Of a stretch of DNA of 64,000 bases, positions 27,001 to 42,000 are shown piece after piece. This DNA comes from Melanocharis versteri (taxonomy: Eukaryota > Chordata > Aves > Passeriformes > Melanocharitidae). Position 1 is the stretch's first letter. Each line of letters starts with the position of its first letter. The translations under genes and the position numbers were made by a program. The DNA is taken from assembly GCA_013397845.1 (NCBI GenBank), contig VZTG01006780.1, forward strand, positions 514,079-578,078, given 5' to 3'. The notes under the pieces are model-generated. The model saw nothing but the letters and a program-made list of their open reading frames with translations. It had not been told where the DNA came from and did no database searches.

Positions 27001-30000
27001 AAATACATTAAGATGGTTATTGCATTTGTTGCAACCCCGCTGCTAATGCTGGAGAGTTAGCTGTTCGGGGAGAAATTTCTCTACCCTGGAATCTATTACT
27101 GTTACTGTGCACCTTTGTACATAAACATATACAGGTTTAGAAGGTGGGAATATTGATGTTGTAGCCTGGGCATGTCTTTCTAATTCCACATTTTTTCTGT
27201 ACCAATAATGCAGCAGAAGAAACTGTTGTCACCTTGAATAATCAGGACAAATGACAATAAAGCACAAATAACTTTTAATTTATTTCTTTCTTTAAATTCT
27301 GAAATACTTTCATATAAATTATTATTATAAATTTCTGTCATGTAGAGATTAAAATATAAACATGACTTTTAAACCAGAAAAAACCCCACATTCTTGAAGA
27401 CTGATGAAAAATAGCTTTGCTCAGCTTCACCTGTGAGTTAGCTGCTCTCATGATCCACAAACACTAATATAAAAACGCAAGCTAAAGACATTTTTCAATC
27501 AAATTCAAGTGGAAAAACACTAAGTAGTACAAATACCTTGTCATTTCAATCAGCAAGAGAAAAGCTGCAGTCAGTGCAGGGGAATCTCTGGACACTACGT
27601 ATTTATAGATGGTAATTTACTATTCAACACATGATCATTTTGGATACTCTTCACATACCACCAAGGCAGCAGGAGAAATTGCAAGATGCCATGGTGAAGA
27701 AAATGGTTTTGTGTTGGGCCTGTGAGCAAAACTTTAAAACATTAAAGTAGTTTGGTTGTAACAGGAGCTTAGATCTTATATCTGAATGTCATGAAAAAAG
27801 CAGTATTTGATCATATTACTTAGGAGATCAGGTATCTGCCAATTCCTGCCCAGAATCAATTATTTTGACCATTGGAATGCAAAGTATAGCCACAGGAAAA
27901 AAAAAATAAATGGAATAAAAAAATTGCATGGTCACCTTGTTTACATTAGCATTATAGCGCAATTAGTGTTGATCCGTAGCGTGGAATACTTGGTAGCATG
28001 TACCTGAATTTAAGATTATATTTAGGGAAGCCAGGGTTTGCTTCAGATTTGCTCTACTCCGTTCACAAAGACTGGATGCCCAGTAATAGCTGAGGTACTC
28101 GCCACTACTTCAGGTTGCTTAATTGGAAAGAAGTCCAGTCTACATGCTCCAAAACTGCTCCACAAGTGTGAACCAAAGCAGGAACTCGGAATGATCTGTA
28201 ATGCACCCTTGATCTGAACCTAAACACAACTACAGGGCCAAGAAATCTGGCAGACTCCAGCGGTCTCCAGAATCTGAAGCTGAATTCAGTGCTTCCCTAG
28301 CATCAGCTCCTCCACTGGTATTCCACAGCAGAGCTGTGCCAGACTGGCTTAATATCACAGCTCCCCATACTTCCCTGATGGGCTCCAGGTCCTTGGTAGG
28401 AAAGACTTTCACTTATCGTTTCTGAATTTCCATCATAGCTCAATTACATGAACAACAACAGTGTTAAAGGTCTGTGAGGGTACCTGAACCCAAGGTCACT
28501 TGATAACGTACAGGGATGCTCTCTTAATTGAAGGGAAACTAAACGTAACTCTGAGCCAAACCAAACGAATGCTAGTATCTTCTAATTCTGATGACAGTAT
28601 TCTACATTTCCTGTCATCAGAAAGTTCATCCATATCTCTCTTACACCACCATGCAAGGCAAGACACACCTACAGTCTGATGGAAATTCCAAATGGCACTA
28701 ACATTTTGTCCATTTTTACAGTCATTGCTGTTTTAGACAGTATTTACCCATAGCAAGTAAGTAATTGAAAAATATTACAAACCTACAGCAGTGATGCTAA
28801 CGATGAAGTCATTCCCATATCAGCAGTTAAGATGTGGGGGGTGTGTACAAGGAAGTACTTGTCACTAGAGCGGCACAACAGCAGATGGAATCCACTGCAC
28901 AGGAACCAAACGCAGACATAAGATTAAGTACTGAAATCAGTATCTCCCCCCCACATCTGAGATGATTATTATGAGTGTTTGGTGCAGTATTATCTCTTCT
29001 CAACAAAAGTATCAGAGGGAAACAGAGCTCAAAAGATAGCAACTTTAACTGGAAAACGATAGCATTCTTTCCTGCCACCACCTGACACCGGATCTTACTA
29101 ATCCTGCTTGGATAGATTATGTATGACCGAAACAGGTATTATCAGCCCAAGGGGACTGTTACACCCTTCCAGCAGAGTCTATATGAAAACACACAGTCCT
29201 TGCCACCAGAAAGATGCCTACCACATGTGAGACAGGGTGGCAGTGCTCCAGGTGAGGCACATTCGCCATTCCAGGGCTAGTAAATACTCCTTTATAAAGA
29301 ACATGTTCCCTGCAGGAAGAGCTTGTGTTCTCCAGGCACTCGGACAGCAGGCAAAGCTTTCCCACTTACCCTGCAAGAGCAGATTTTTTCAAACCTTGCC
29401 TGTCAGCTACACGGCTCCTATCAAGACTGCCTGTTGACAAACTCCTTTTTCTTAGGACATGCTAAATACAATAATAATTATAATAACTGTGTGGGCTGGA
29501 CCCACACTCCCACAGAGCCCTGACAACTTCAGTCATATTTTTTGGATGTGTCATTAAAGATTTCCTGTCCTCTGTGTGCTTCACAGTGCTCCAGGGCAGG
29601 AGCAGAGACTAAATGTGAGCGACTTCAGCAGGCAGAGGTCTGCTAAACCTCTGTGCCAGAACATTCATGCCTTACTTCTACCACAGATGATAGTCAAGAG
29701 GGTTGCATGCATTTCTGGGCTTGCCATTTGGGTTGGTGTTTGCTCTTGCTTTTTAAAAGCTAACAGAACTTTCTTTTTTTTTTTTAAAGTCCAAAGTCCT
29801 TATACTGGAAATTGGTTCTTCTTAGTGTCATCCTGGATTTAAGATCCTATAAGGGTTTAACTGCAATCCAACCAGGATCCATCTGGTGTTGGGTTGTTTT
29901 TCCCCCACAGAACTCTCAATAACAGCACATTTCTAGAAATACCTATCCAAAACACAAACATCACATCTTTGGATCTGCCTCTAGCAAAGATTTAGCATAA

Positions 30001-33000
30001 ATAAAGAAACTCTTATCTTGTTTCAACAGTTATTTTCTGTTATCTCAGATTCATTTTCCAATGGAGAAAGAAGCAAAAATTACAAAAGTCTGAATAAAAC
30101 TCAACCAACAAGTCAAAAGCAAGGTGAGACTTCCTGAGGGCTCCTCTGAGAATTCAGTCAAGAAAATTCCAATTATTCTTTTATTGGTTTACTTGCCCGC
30201 TAGGCAACAGATGGTCAAAAATCTGTATCAAAGTAGGGGCTCCAACAGACTACTTTATTATGAAGGTTTCCGAATATAACAAACTACATAAGTCTCAGAA
30301 ACTTAAATTTGCTAAAAGAGAAACGCGAATGAGTTTTATTAGGAAAGCTTTGCTTGTAGTCCTCTGAAACATTAGAAAACAAGATGAGGTTTTTGCACTG
30401 GAATGTTCAGCGACCGGTGTGCAACAGCATTTCCACAATAATGGATTTTTTAAGCCACTGATCACTAAGATTAACAAGCAATCAAAGAAACAAGTTCTTT
30501 AAAAACCTTCCTAAGAACTTCAATACCAACTTCAAGGTATTGAAAGGGGTTGTTGTGGTTTAACCCCAGATGGCAACAGAGTACCATACAGCTGTGTGCT
30601 CCCTCTTCCCTCATGGTGAGGAGGAGAATTAGGAACAAAAAGTAAAACATATTGGTTGAGATGGTAAACTTTAGTAATTGAAACAAAGTAAAATACAATA
30701 ATAATTATAATAATAACAACAATAATAATAATGAAAAGGAGAAAGAAAGGAATAAAACCCAAGACAGACAGGAGATGCGCACACAATTGCTCATCACCTG
30801 CTGACTGATGTCCATCCTATCCCCATGCAGCAATTGGCCTCTACCAGCCAACTTCCCCCAGTTCATACACTGGGCATGATGTTCTGTGGGATGGAATATC
30901 CCTTTGGCCAGTTTAGGTCAGGTGTCCTGGCCGTGCTCCCTCACAGCTTCTTGTACACCTGCTCCCTGGCAGATCATGGGAAACTGGAAAGTCCTTGGCT
31001 TGGGGTAAGCACTACCGAGTGGCAACTAAAATTTCAGCGTGTTATCAACATTCTCATAGTCAATACAGAACAGAACACTGTACCAGCTACCAAGAAGAAA
31101 ATGAACTCTATCCCAGCTGAAACCAGGGCAGGGTACAAGCCTTTCTACAGTTCTTCCTGAGATTCACATCCTGAAATAGTCAAAGTAGGAAAAAAAACTT
31201 AACATGGGCAATGTTTTGGCAGAGAGAAAACGTCATTATTGATTAGATTTAGCCAGTAGCTTGTCCACAATACTGATCTTCTCATTTCTCATGATGATTC
31301 GGTAAAAAAACATGATGAGGTTTCCACCTTGACTGCAGCACAAAAGTGGTGTATCTCACACAACAGATTTTACACATGCAGATTTTGTCTTTAATTCCAC
31401 AGTCTGCACCTATGGAAAAACTCTTTTTAGCAGTAAAGACATATTTAGCATCTAAGTGGCAGTGAAGCTCAGAGGACACACACTTTCTGAAGAGACTGAT
31501 AGAAGATGGAGCTTTCTCCTTCCAGAAAAGGTCCGGAATCATGGATTCATTTCATGCTGCAGCTTTATCTTTTCACAGCCCCTCTAATTTTCATGTAACA
31601 TGTTTTAAAGTTCTATCAATTACTTCAGCTCTCCACCACTTGAAAGACCTTGTGTATGCATGGTGTACCACAGGGATGTGCCAGCTGCCACTGCTGAACC
31701 CAGCACCTGTGCACTGTGGTGCTCTGCTTGAAGCCTGGTACAGTTCACTGGAAAAGAGATTTCTAAAAATTTATAATTCACACCTGTTACCATCCCAAAT
31801 GCACCCTGGGATGTGTCAAAAGCTTTGAATGTGTTGCAGTGGCACTTACTGCAGTGTTTTAATCACATATCCAATTACTGAAGAATACCTATCTAGTCTT
31901 GCTAACTTAATAATTTCTCGCACTGAAATGAGCCACAGTTTTTCTTCCTACCATCTGGAAATAAAAAGAAACAACCAGCTGCAAATTAGTACACTTTCCC
32001 TCTCCACTTTGAAACAAAAATTGCTTTATTGCACCATCAGAAAGAACAGAGCATGAAAACAGTGAAGGAAACTTGTATTGTGGGCAGTAAGGAATTATCA
32101 CACAACATTAAAAACTTAGGCCATTTCATGCTGTGGAGTTAAAATCAAATCTGTAAGCAGCATCTTTGCATTAAAATGCAAACTCACGTAGAAGAAAGCC
32201 TTATCTACTAGATGCAGCAGGGGAATAGGAATATTTACTTCTAATCTCGTTATTGATTTGACATGTGGAACTCAGGGAAATTGCGAGCACCAGGTCCCTT
32301 GTTTGGCAGATGAAGACACATAGTCCTTGCCTATTTTTGTAAGATATTTCAATATTTCATATATAAGTCAGTCAGTCACAATAATGTATTTGCATGTGAA
32401 TAAATCCTATTACTATCTTCTGTTTTAATAGCTATTTCTCAGAAACATGAAGAATTCAACAACACATAAAGCCAAACAGAAGCAAAACAATTTAACATAA
32501 ATAGGAAAAAATTGCTAAAGCATCTAGCAAAAATACACAGAAGTGAAGTACATCACGCTCCACTTTCATGCAAGCACATTCCATCTGGAATAATAAAGAT
32601 AAATTACTAGACAATATTTACATAAGGACCAAAGTGAGATACTTTTACGGATGAGATGGTTTATTCAAAATCTAAATCACAGTCCTAAATATGGTGCTTG
32701 ATGATACTCTCATCTGAATAAGTCTAGCTGAACATATTCACCATTTCAAGCCCAAAATAGGGCACAAATTTGCAAAACTCAATGGGGAAATACTTCAACT
32801 GTTGTGAGAACTAGTTTACCAAACCATCAACAGATTTTATAGATACTCTAGTCCTAGTCAATTACTCACGTTTAGGGCATCCCACATAGCAAACAATAAT
32901 TGTGGGAAACATAAATTTGATTTGTTACACTGTAATAAGGACACCCAGGATAATCACAACTGTATGACCTATCAATAAAATAAAGGGAAAGGAAAAGAAC

Positions 33001-36000
33001 TGTAGTTGCACATACTGTTTATGATCACAAACAGATGAAATGTAGAGGGTTTTGCTTATCTAGAAGTTATTTAGAAATAAATAGGGATGTAGCATTTAGA
33101 AAGGTAAACTACATACACAAGACATTTAGCCAGCAATGTAAAGACACAGACAGAGCAACTTAAATACTCTGTGGTTTTCAAACCCTATATTGTCTGTTTA
33201 GACTAATGGCAATTTGTTTTAAAACAATGCACTTCACTTCCCTTCACTACAATAAAGTCGCTTGGTGGGATAGTTGATGATTCCAGAAGTTCTTACAACT
33301 ATAGGATGATGCTCCGAGTGGAAATACATCATTCTAACCTCCCAGGGCCAGAATAAGATAGCCCTGCATATAATGAAAGCAGGCAACATTAAATCAGTAT
33401 GACGATTCATCAAAAAATACTCCAGTTGCCCAGTCACAACTCTGGACTCACTAAGTCAGTCAAAGACCATCAACACTGATCAATGATTTTGGGACCCATT
33501 TCCTTAAATCTCTTTCCAGTAAGGTAGCAAACACATCAGAAATGCTTAGCAATCATCCATGCTGAAGGTTTCCTGTTCAGCACCCTCCTGCCAGTGCTTG
33601 CATTTGCAGTGACCAACATGGAAAAGGCTGGATTGACACAAGCTGTGACTCTGTAAGGAAAGCAGGATGCTTACATGGCATCTCTCAGACCTCAGCATAA
33701 AGGGGAAGGGAATGTAAAATTGTTGGTAATTCCAAAATGAAGGCCTAGGACTGAAGAGCCTGAGCAGCAGTGAGTAAACTGATAGTAAACACATCTTTAC
33801 AAGGGAGAGATTTCTTTGCAAGAGTCTGGTCCTATGAACACATCCAGTTTCTTGTAATTGTCAACGATAATAATTTGTAAACTGGTTACAATGGTATGAC
33901 TGCATTACTTCCTTACTCACTTCAAAGACAATGCAATTTACCACATAACAGTAGTTACCCAGCAGAAGAAAATAAAGTTGCCTCGGAGATGTGTGTACCT
34001 GAGATACACTGGAATAGAAATATTTTAATGGTGACATCTGAATTTACAAAAAGGACTCCAGTTAAATTTTTTTCAGCTTTGCTAGCTGACATTTTAATCC
34101 TGCTTGGAATAATGCTCCTTTACAAGGGACAGCCAGCAATTATCAGATACATTATCTGACAATTAATACAGGAAACACTTTCTTGGGTTGCCAGTTCCTT
34201 TCTCATATCTGTTGTCAATTTGGCTGTGCTTTTTTGATTCTTTCTGTGCTTTTACCACACTGCTACATGAAATGCCTAACTAATCCCAGAATTACTGCTA
34301 GGAAAAAAGTTGCTCTTGGTTCTGCCCCTTCTTGTATTGGTTGCACTTTGCTCAAATGTAGTAACTCAGAGCAAACTAATCCAACAGGAAGGGAATATGT
34401 TTCTTCCAGTCTGATAAACTGCCTTGGCTTAATGCTGTGGTCCTGTTGGTAACAGACCTAGCACAGGGTTGGACCCCAGGGTGACAATCAGGGATCCAAG
34501 ACATCTTCCTACCACTGGCAAAGCTGTTAGGTAGGCTCAGCCCATGTAGTTTTACAATACCCTGAGCAAACCCTTTGCTAGGTAAAGAGAGGCATCCAGC
34601 ATGCTAAAGCTGAGAAAATACTGCCACCTTCTCACAAACGCTACTCAGGCATTTGGTCAGTTACGTGGGCAGCATTATCTGGTGTGTAGTTTGTTTTCTA
34701 TACATAGTACACAACTGAGCAATTCCCTAGAAGGGAGAGGCAATATTTCTGGATTCTCCACTGGAGGAAAGATACAGAAATGTGTATTGCACACTTTGAT
34801 ATGGCTTCTAGCTAAAAGCCTATTGAAGTAAGTAGCTGTGAATTCCTTAATATTACTGAGCAGAAAAACTATGACTAAAGGAAAAAAGAACATCAAATGC
34901 AAGAAAATAAAAGGATGCTGAAGTGCATCCACAGGATGGGAAATCAGCTTACTGTATGGGAACAAAGCCTAGCAGCAGTAATGGAGAACTGCAAGGCAAA
35001 ATACGCAGCCTCCTCTTCCCAGCCATACTAATGGCTCATACATGGTCTTTCATGATTGTTTTTCCTTTGTCTTAGTTCATCCTTTAGCAAAATACATACA
35101 GAAATGTCACTATAATCTCTCAAGATGCAGAACATTAGTAGGGCACTAATCAGCAAAGCAGTTTCTGGTATGCACATGCTTCAAGATCTACTGATAAAAC
35201 ACTATTCAGAAACGCAAAAGATTATCACCAGCTCCCTCGTGACATCTAAGCACATGGCGAAATGCAGTGTTAAAACCTGGAGCTCAAACTTCTGTTTGAG
35301 ATGTTGAGAGAGCTTCCATCTTTTGCTTTGACTGAGATTCATGGCTAACAATAGCTCCTAGGATAAACGACATTTTCCTTGAAGCAGCATAGAAAATACT
35401 CTCAGGTGGCAGCTAGAAAACCTGACCTGAACATTCAGGTGGCTTCACTGAGTACATAGAGCTGCACTAAAAGATACAACTGTAAACTAAAGATGTATCT
35501 TTGCACTACAGATAGGCAGAATGTAAATGCATAACAACTCCGATAAGAAACTAAGGCCTAAATCTAAGGCCTGAGATTAGTTTTGGATTTACTTTTTTCT
35601 TATCAACATGAAATGTTGATTCACACTATGCACCATCCTGTAGTGTTCACGGTTCTTTGGTTGCCCAACCAGAGTTGCAGCAGTGGACCAGGAGCCAGGC
35701 TGGAGTTCTGGATTTCTCAACAGAGGTGTAAACGCACAGAGGTGAATTAAACAGTCCTCACATTAGAGAAATTCATTGCTAAGTACTAATCACTCAAATT
35801 ACTTACAGCATGTTGTGATAATTTCTGTGCACCACTTACACTTTACAGCAGCTGGGATTTTCAAATAGTAACACAATGATACTTCTTTGAGCTCTGTCCA
35901 TTTTTGCCATACTGCTGAGTCAGCATTCCAACACTAACCAAAACCAGCCATGGAAATCACTGATCATAGAACTGTTAAAGTTGGAAAAACCCTCAAAGAT

Positions 36001-39000
36001 CACCAAGTCCAACAATCAACCTATATAATACATATAAATAAGTAACAAGACTCGCTGTGAAGTGTTTAAATTTTAATTGTCCATTAGTAAATCATACGGC
36101 CTAGAGGTTCCGAAACTCTACAAGAGATAGAAGTTCTCTGGTTTGCTTTAGAGTTTTCTCATTTCCTTTAGGCTTCAGGCTTCAAAGGGAAAGGCCTATG
36201 CCATTCTAGTACAGCATACAGCTGGGAAAATAGCTACTTTAAATAACACACAAAGCAGAGATTCCAAGGCCTTTCCACACAAATCTTAAATACAATGATC
36301 AATTTTAAAGGCTCTTTTCCCCTTTTTGTGGAGGGAGATGTATAGACTTCTATAATGAAATCCCCAAGAGTTAAATATCCAAACTATTTAATTTTTAGCA
36401 CATCTCTGGACATGTTGCTACTTTCTGAACACGAGGAGTTTTTTCCCACTTTAAAGCCACATACACTACAATCTCAGCCTACCAGGGAAGAGGTGAAATC
36501 AGATTTTTGCCTTGTGTTTGCACTTGGTGACTCTGAAGCAACATCTCCTTTTCAAACTATATTGTAAACAAAAGAAGATACCTACTCTAACTTGCCTCTA
36601 GACTTTGGCACTAGTACTGCATGTTGCAATGTCTAAGACCGCCAATCACATTTTAAAAGCTCAATGGAGCAAAATATGCGTTCACAGTGTGAACACCTAG
36701 TTTGTCGTCTTAACATACCAAAGAAAGTAGAAGTCCAAGTGTCACATAAGAGAAAATTCAATACAGACTTTAAAATAAAATGACATCCAAGTCCCATTCC
36801 AGTCAGTGCTGCATCATTTGAGATTTTCTGAAGGATTGTTTTGCCTTTAATGCTGAGAGATCTTCTCACACTTGGAAATAATAATAGTTTTAGTACGTAT
36901 TTCATAAAATCATAGAATGGTTTGGGTTGGAAGGAACCTTAAAGATTATCTTGTTCCAACTCCCCTGCCATGGGCAGGGCACCTTTCACCACACCAGGTG
37001 GCTCAGGGCCCCATCCAACCTGGCCTTAAACATTTCCAGGGATGGAGCATCTCTAACTTCTCTGTGCAAGTGCCTCATCACCCTCACAATAAAGAATTTC
37101 CTCCTAATACCCAATCTAAACCTACCCTCTTTCAGTTTGAGGCCATTCCCCCTTGTCCTACCACTACTTGCCCTTGTAAAAAGTCTCTCTTCAGCTTTCT
37201 TGTGGGCTCCCTTCAGGTACTGGAAGGACACAATTAGATCATTCCGGAATCTTCTGATCTCCAGGCTGAACAATCCCAATTCTCTCAGCCTATTCTCATA
37301 GGAGAGGTGCTCCTAAAAACATTTTCAATAAAGTTGAGAAAAGGACTCCTTTCACAGTCATTTCAACATACTACAACTAGACATATACAGCCAGTACAAC
37401 AAAGAAAATAGGTCACAAAATCTAAGTACTGCCTGAAATGTTATTTTCTTTTGCAAAAGCCACAATTCTGAAACTTGATTAATCTCTCATTCTGCTTATT
37501 GAAAAAAAAAAGTGAACAACTATGTGTCTTAACCTTATCATTTTAATATCTAATTCTGGTTGGTCCTTCTTTTCCCTTAAACCAACTTATATGTCTAGTC
37601 TTAAAAACCTTTTGCGAAGAAGCTACTGTTAAAGAATTTAAGGTTATTCAGGTTATTAAACAGTCTTCAAATAATTGAAAGACACAGAAGGGGGTACTCA
37701 TAGTACAAGTAGAATGAAATTCAGAGGTACATTTTAACCTTTTCATTTTAGTTTTGGGTGATTTTTAACATATTCAGAAAAAACATTCAGTGTGTTGGAC
37801 ATGAAATGCGTGATGAGCAAAATATATGACAAAACCCCATCCTCATAGTACCAGTGCTCTCAAAGGACGCATTTGCAATGATATTAAATTATGCTTGAGC
37901 ACATTCTATACAGAGATTCTGGTCACGCCAGAAGTTTTCAATTTGTAGAAGAGGACAGCAGAAAGATGCAGAAAGCCTCTACCTGTTATGATAACCTGCA
38001 GATGTTTTTTACGTCAGGACTTGCAATTGCCAGGAAAAAGATGGAATTCTACCGTTAAAGTTTCCAGCAGCAAATAGTATGCAACTTTGTCAAAGGGCAC
38101 AGATTCAATTTCTCACACACAAGCAAAGGGTACTTGGAAGACCACTGGGCCAGCTTGTTCTGCTGGCAAAACCTGTCTCCCAGCCCAGCCTGCAACTGGG
38201 ATTTCCCTGGCTCCTCAAAGATGATGTGATAACTTCTGAAGCTGCTCAAGTGACTGGCACAGAATCAGTTTAGAGTACAGACTATGGTAATACTTAGGAA
38301 GCATCAGTTAGTAAATGTTTGGAGTCTGGTGACAGCTGGTGTACCACTTGGATTCATATGTGCTTTTCCTACAAGGACACTGGCATATTCTGTTTTCAGA
38401 GATTAATGTGTATCTTTTCCTTTCCAAGGGAAAGGAAATCCATATGTTCTTCCAAGAGGCGCTTTGATACATTTGTGAAGCACAGCCACCCGAAAAGCCT
38501 TGCTCCATTCATTCCTTTCAGTCCTGCTCTTAACCAGGACCACATTGCTGTTTTGTCCTCATAAAAAACAATCTGTTTAAGGTTTAGACAAGGTTCTTCA
38601 GTGAAAAACATGACTCCTACATTTCTCCTGCATCTTCTGGGTCACCATCAGTAACAACTGCAGGTCTTCAGTTGAATTTTGTACAAATATCATAACTCTC
38701 TAGCACCTGAAGCCAGACCCAGAGAGACAGTAGGGATTTGGATAGCTAATTCCCAAGAAACTTTTTGCTACTATTCTTTAATCCTGAAGGCATCAAAACT
38801 CTCATAAAAATCCTAATATTTTCCCCAAAATGCTAAACTTCCACATCTTCACAGGCCAAGAAATATTTTGGTCTTCACATGGTTTAGTAAGTTGTAACCT
38901 ACTTTACAATTAACCTGGAGCAGTGACTAAAGTACACATTTGTCCATAGATTATGATATTCCTCTATCAAAAAACCCTACAGATTACTGAAATTATGATG

Positions 39001-42000
39001 CAGTTGGCCAAAGTGAAACAAAGAAAGAACCAAAGCAGCCAATAAATAAATGAAAACAGGAGAAACTACAGATTTAAAAGACCTTTTTTAAATTACATTC
39101 AGATAAAAGTGAAAATCCTACTAAGTAACGGTCAGGAACTGCAGGATTTGGTTGTTAAGTTTTAGAAGACCTGCTCTGAAAGTGTACATGACATTTAACT
39201 TAGGATTTGATTTGGAGATATCAGTAGAATAATAATAAAAATTCCAGCTTTGCATAAAGATTAAAAAATAGAAAATATTTAATGAAAGGCAATTTTGGGG
39301 GTAATTACTCTCTTGCTTTCAACTGCTTGTGTTTCAGCACAGGAAGAATGACTCTAGGCTGAACATAGAAGGACTACAGAGGCAGCAGTTGCAGCCCTTC
39401 ACCTGCTGAGAGATGCTGGGGTGGCTCCTCATCATCGGGAATTTAGCAAGGCAAGTGGAACTGGAGGATACAGAAGTGAGGACAGAGTTTGTAAGAAAGA
39501 CGTTCCATCCGTCAGCTGCCAGCACTGCTTCAAACAATAATACAGTCCTGCTAATCCATGGCTTCTTCAATTTCTATCAGAAGATGTTTTTTACTACTCA
39601 CTGGCCTGTAAAGAAGGCCAACTATTGGTTTAGAGAGACTCTTGACAACCTTTGTTTCATCAAGCACAAGCAGGATTTTGGCACAGCTGATTGCTGTAGT
39701 CCCATGAGAAACCAGGAACTACCACCCTGCCTGGAACACAAGACAGGGAGAGACCCGGATTTCCTCTCTGCTACTGCTTACTTCAGTAGAGAAAACAAGA
39801 CCTTTGTCCTGGGCACACAAGAGATAATGTGACCAATCTGCTGGCTGTAACTCATCTCTGCTACTCATGTCTGGTATGAGTGCCTTCTGTCCTGAAGCCC
39901 AGAGCCTAATATCTTTCTCGATAATGTTTATTATCATTGATTTTGACAAAATACAGGGGTTTTGGAGACATTCACACAACACATTTTTGGGTTGTGTGTT
40001 TTGGTAGGTTTGCTCGGTTTTGTTTCGTGGGTTTTTTCAGTTTGCTTAGGTTTTTTAACTTGTTAAGTCCCTTCTTTTCCGGTTTTAAATGTGATTTTCT
40101 TTTTCTTTCTTACTGTTTCATTGAACATTCCCATGATTTTGTGTTGTAAGGCAGAGATATCAGAAGCATCCAAGCTACTTTCTCAGTATTAGCCCATACC
40201 TACTCAACTTCTTTCACAGCTTCCCTAGATGGTGGTCTTTTTGTCTCCTCTTCTTAAGGAGTTCTAGAAAACCCTAGTTCAAACCCTTGTCCTGAGAATA
40301 ACATTAAGCCAAACTCAACTGAAACCTCCCACATCCCAGGAGACAGCATCTTAACCCTGGGGCCAGACTAAAATATGAGAGCAGCAAGTCTGGGAACTGC
40401 TCCACAGGGATAAAATAAAGGAACTTCCCCTGAGAAGAAAGCAGATACACAGGCAGACAGAATGACTCTCTGACTTTGTGTTTATACCACTTAATGCAAG
40501 AGGTAGGGCATCTGGTTCCAGGACAGTCTATTGATCTGGAGGCTGACAGCCTTGGGGCCAGTACCCGTCCCAGAAAACCCTGTAGGCTTCAACCACTTGG
40601 CTTCAGATCCAAACAGTTGGCTTATTGAATGTAATCCTTCTCCTCTGGCATCTTTCTCAACCCACCTCGTGATTTCTTTTGCTCTTCTTAAAAGCTCTCC
40701 TGTATAAAAAACACTCTGTTGCAGAACACAGCACAACATCTCTTTGCCTCGGAGATCATCCCCAGCAAATTACCTTTTCCTGTAGATGTTTTTCCCAAGT
40801 AACAAACAACTCTTAAAAGAGAAACAAAGTTCCCAAAGTTTGGCATCCTCACACTGGTGAATAGCTGCAATTCATCACACCAATTTAAATAATCTATGAG
40901 TGCTGCAGTCAGAGCAACAGCACAATGAAGCTTCAGTGTTCTGCTGGAGTCAGGGGTGACTACCAGCAAGACAGATCTGAGTTTAATCCATCACCAAGTT
41001 TGCATATTTTCAGATAAGAGGCAACAGAGAATGTTATGTCAGGTCTCTAGACAGACATTTGGTATGAATTATGAAACACATTTATTCGGTGTGTATTAAT
41101 GAGATAATAGAGGCATCACCAGGGACACAGCCCACATATTCTGACAGCAGCAAAAATAACATATGCATTTTACATTGAATTCAAGCATGGGACAAAACCC
41201 CTTGTTTTCCCTAATGCCTCTGTGAACTATCCTCTTATCTATTATTTATTATCCTGTCTATTGAAGTTATATTCACATTTTTCTATAAGGTATGAGAGAC
41301 CCAAGTAGTTTCTTCCACCTGAAGGCTCTACTGTAAGAGCCTACAAATCTTATAATGTCTTCGTAGTGCTCCACTGTGATGCTTTCATGGCACTCTCTCA
41401 TCTTCTATGGATTTGTTAAGATCTGTAATGCACACTAAATATTCATTGGATGTGGGGCCTGTTCCCTTGATGGGAAAGAAAGGCAAGAAAATCAAGCACT
41501 TGCAAGAAGAACATGGAGAAAATGATGCAGACTGCCAGGATTCTCTCCCCCTGGTCTCTCCATAGGGAATGCACTTTCTTTTGCAGTACATCACAACCTC
41601 ACAGCCTGTTACTTTTCATAAATGAAGGCATAGTTCAGTTTCTCTTGCAAGTCATCAGTAGCAATGCTTACGAGAGTCAGATCTAACAGAGAACACCCTT
41701 ATAAACCAAATTATAGACGCATTAACTTCTCATGCGGCTTGGCAGTTAAATAACTTGAATGCAAAACTTTCCCTGAAAGCCATATTGTATCTTTACTAGC
41801 CCTTCAACCAAGCACTTTCAAAGTAACAGCCTCTGTCAGCATTTATCTACAACTACTGAATTACTACTGTTCCTTACTCCATTCAGAATACAGCGAGCAG
41901 AAACCCAAACTCAGTACATGATGGATCTTGGGTGACATTCCCTGAATGCAGCACAATACACCCACCCTCAGGACAAGGCTGTCTTCACTTCCTTCTAAAA

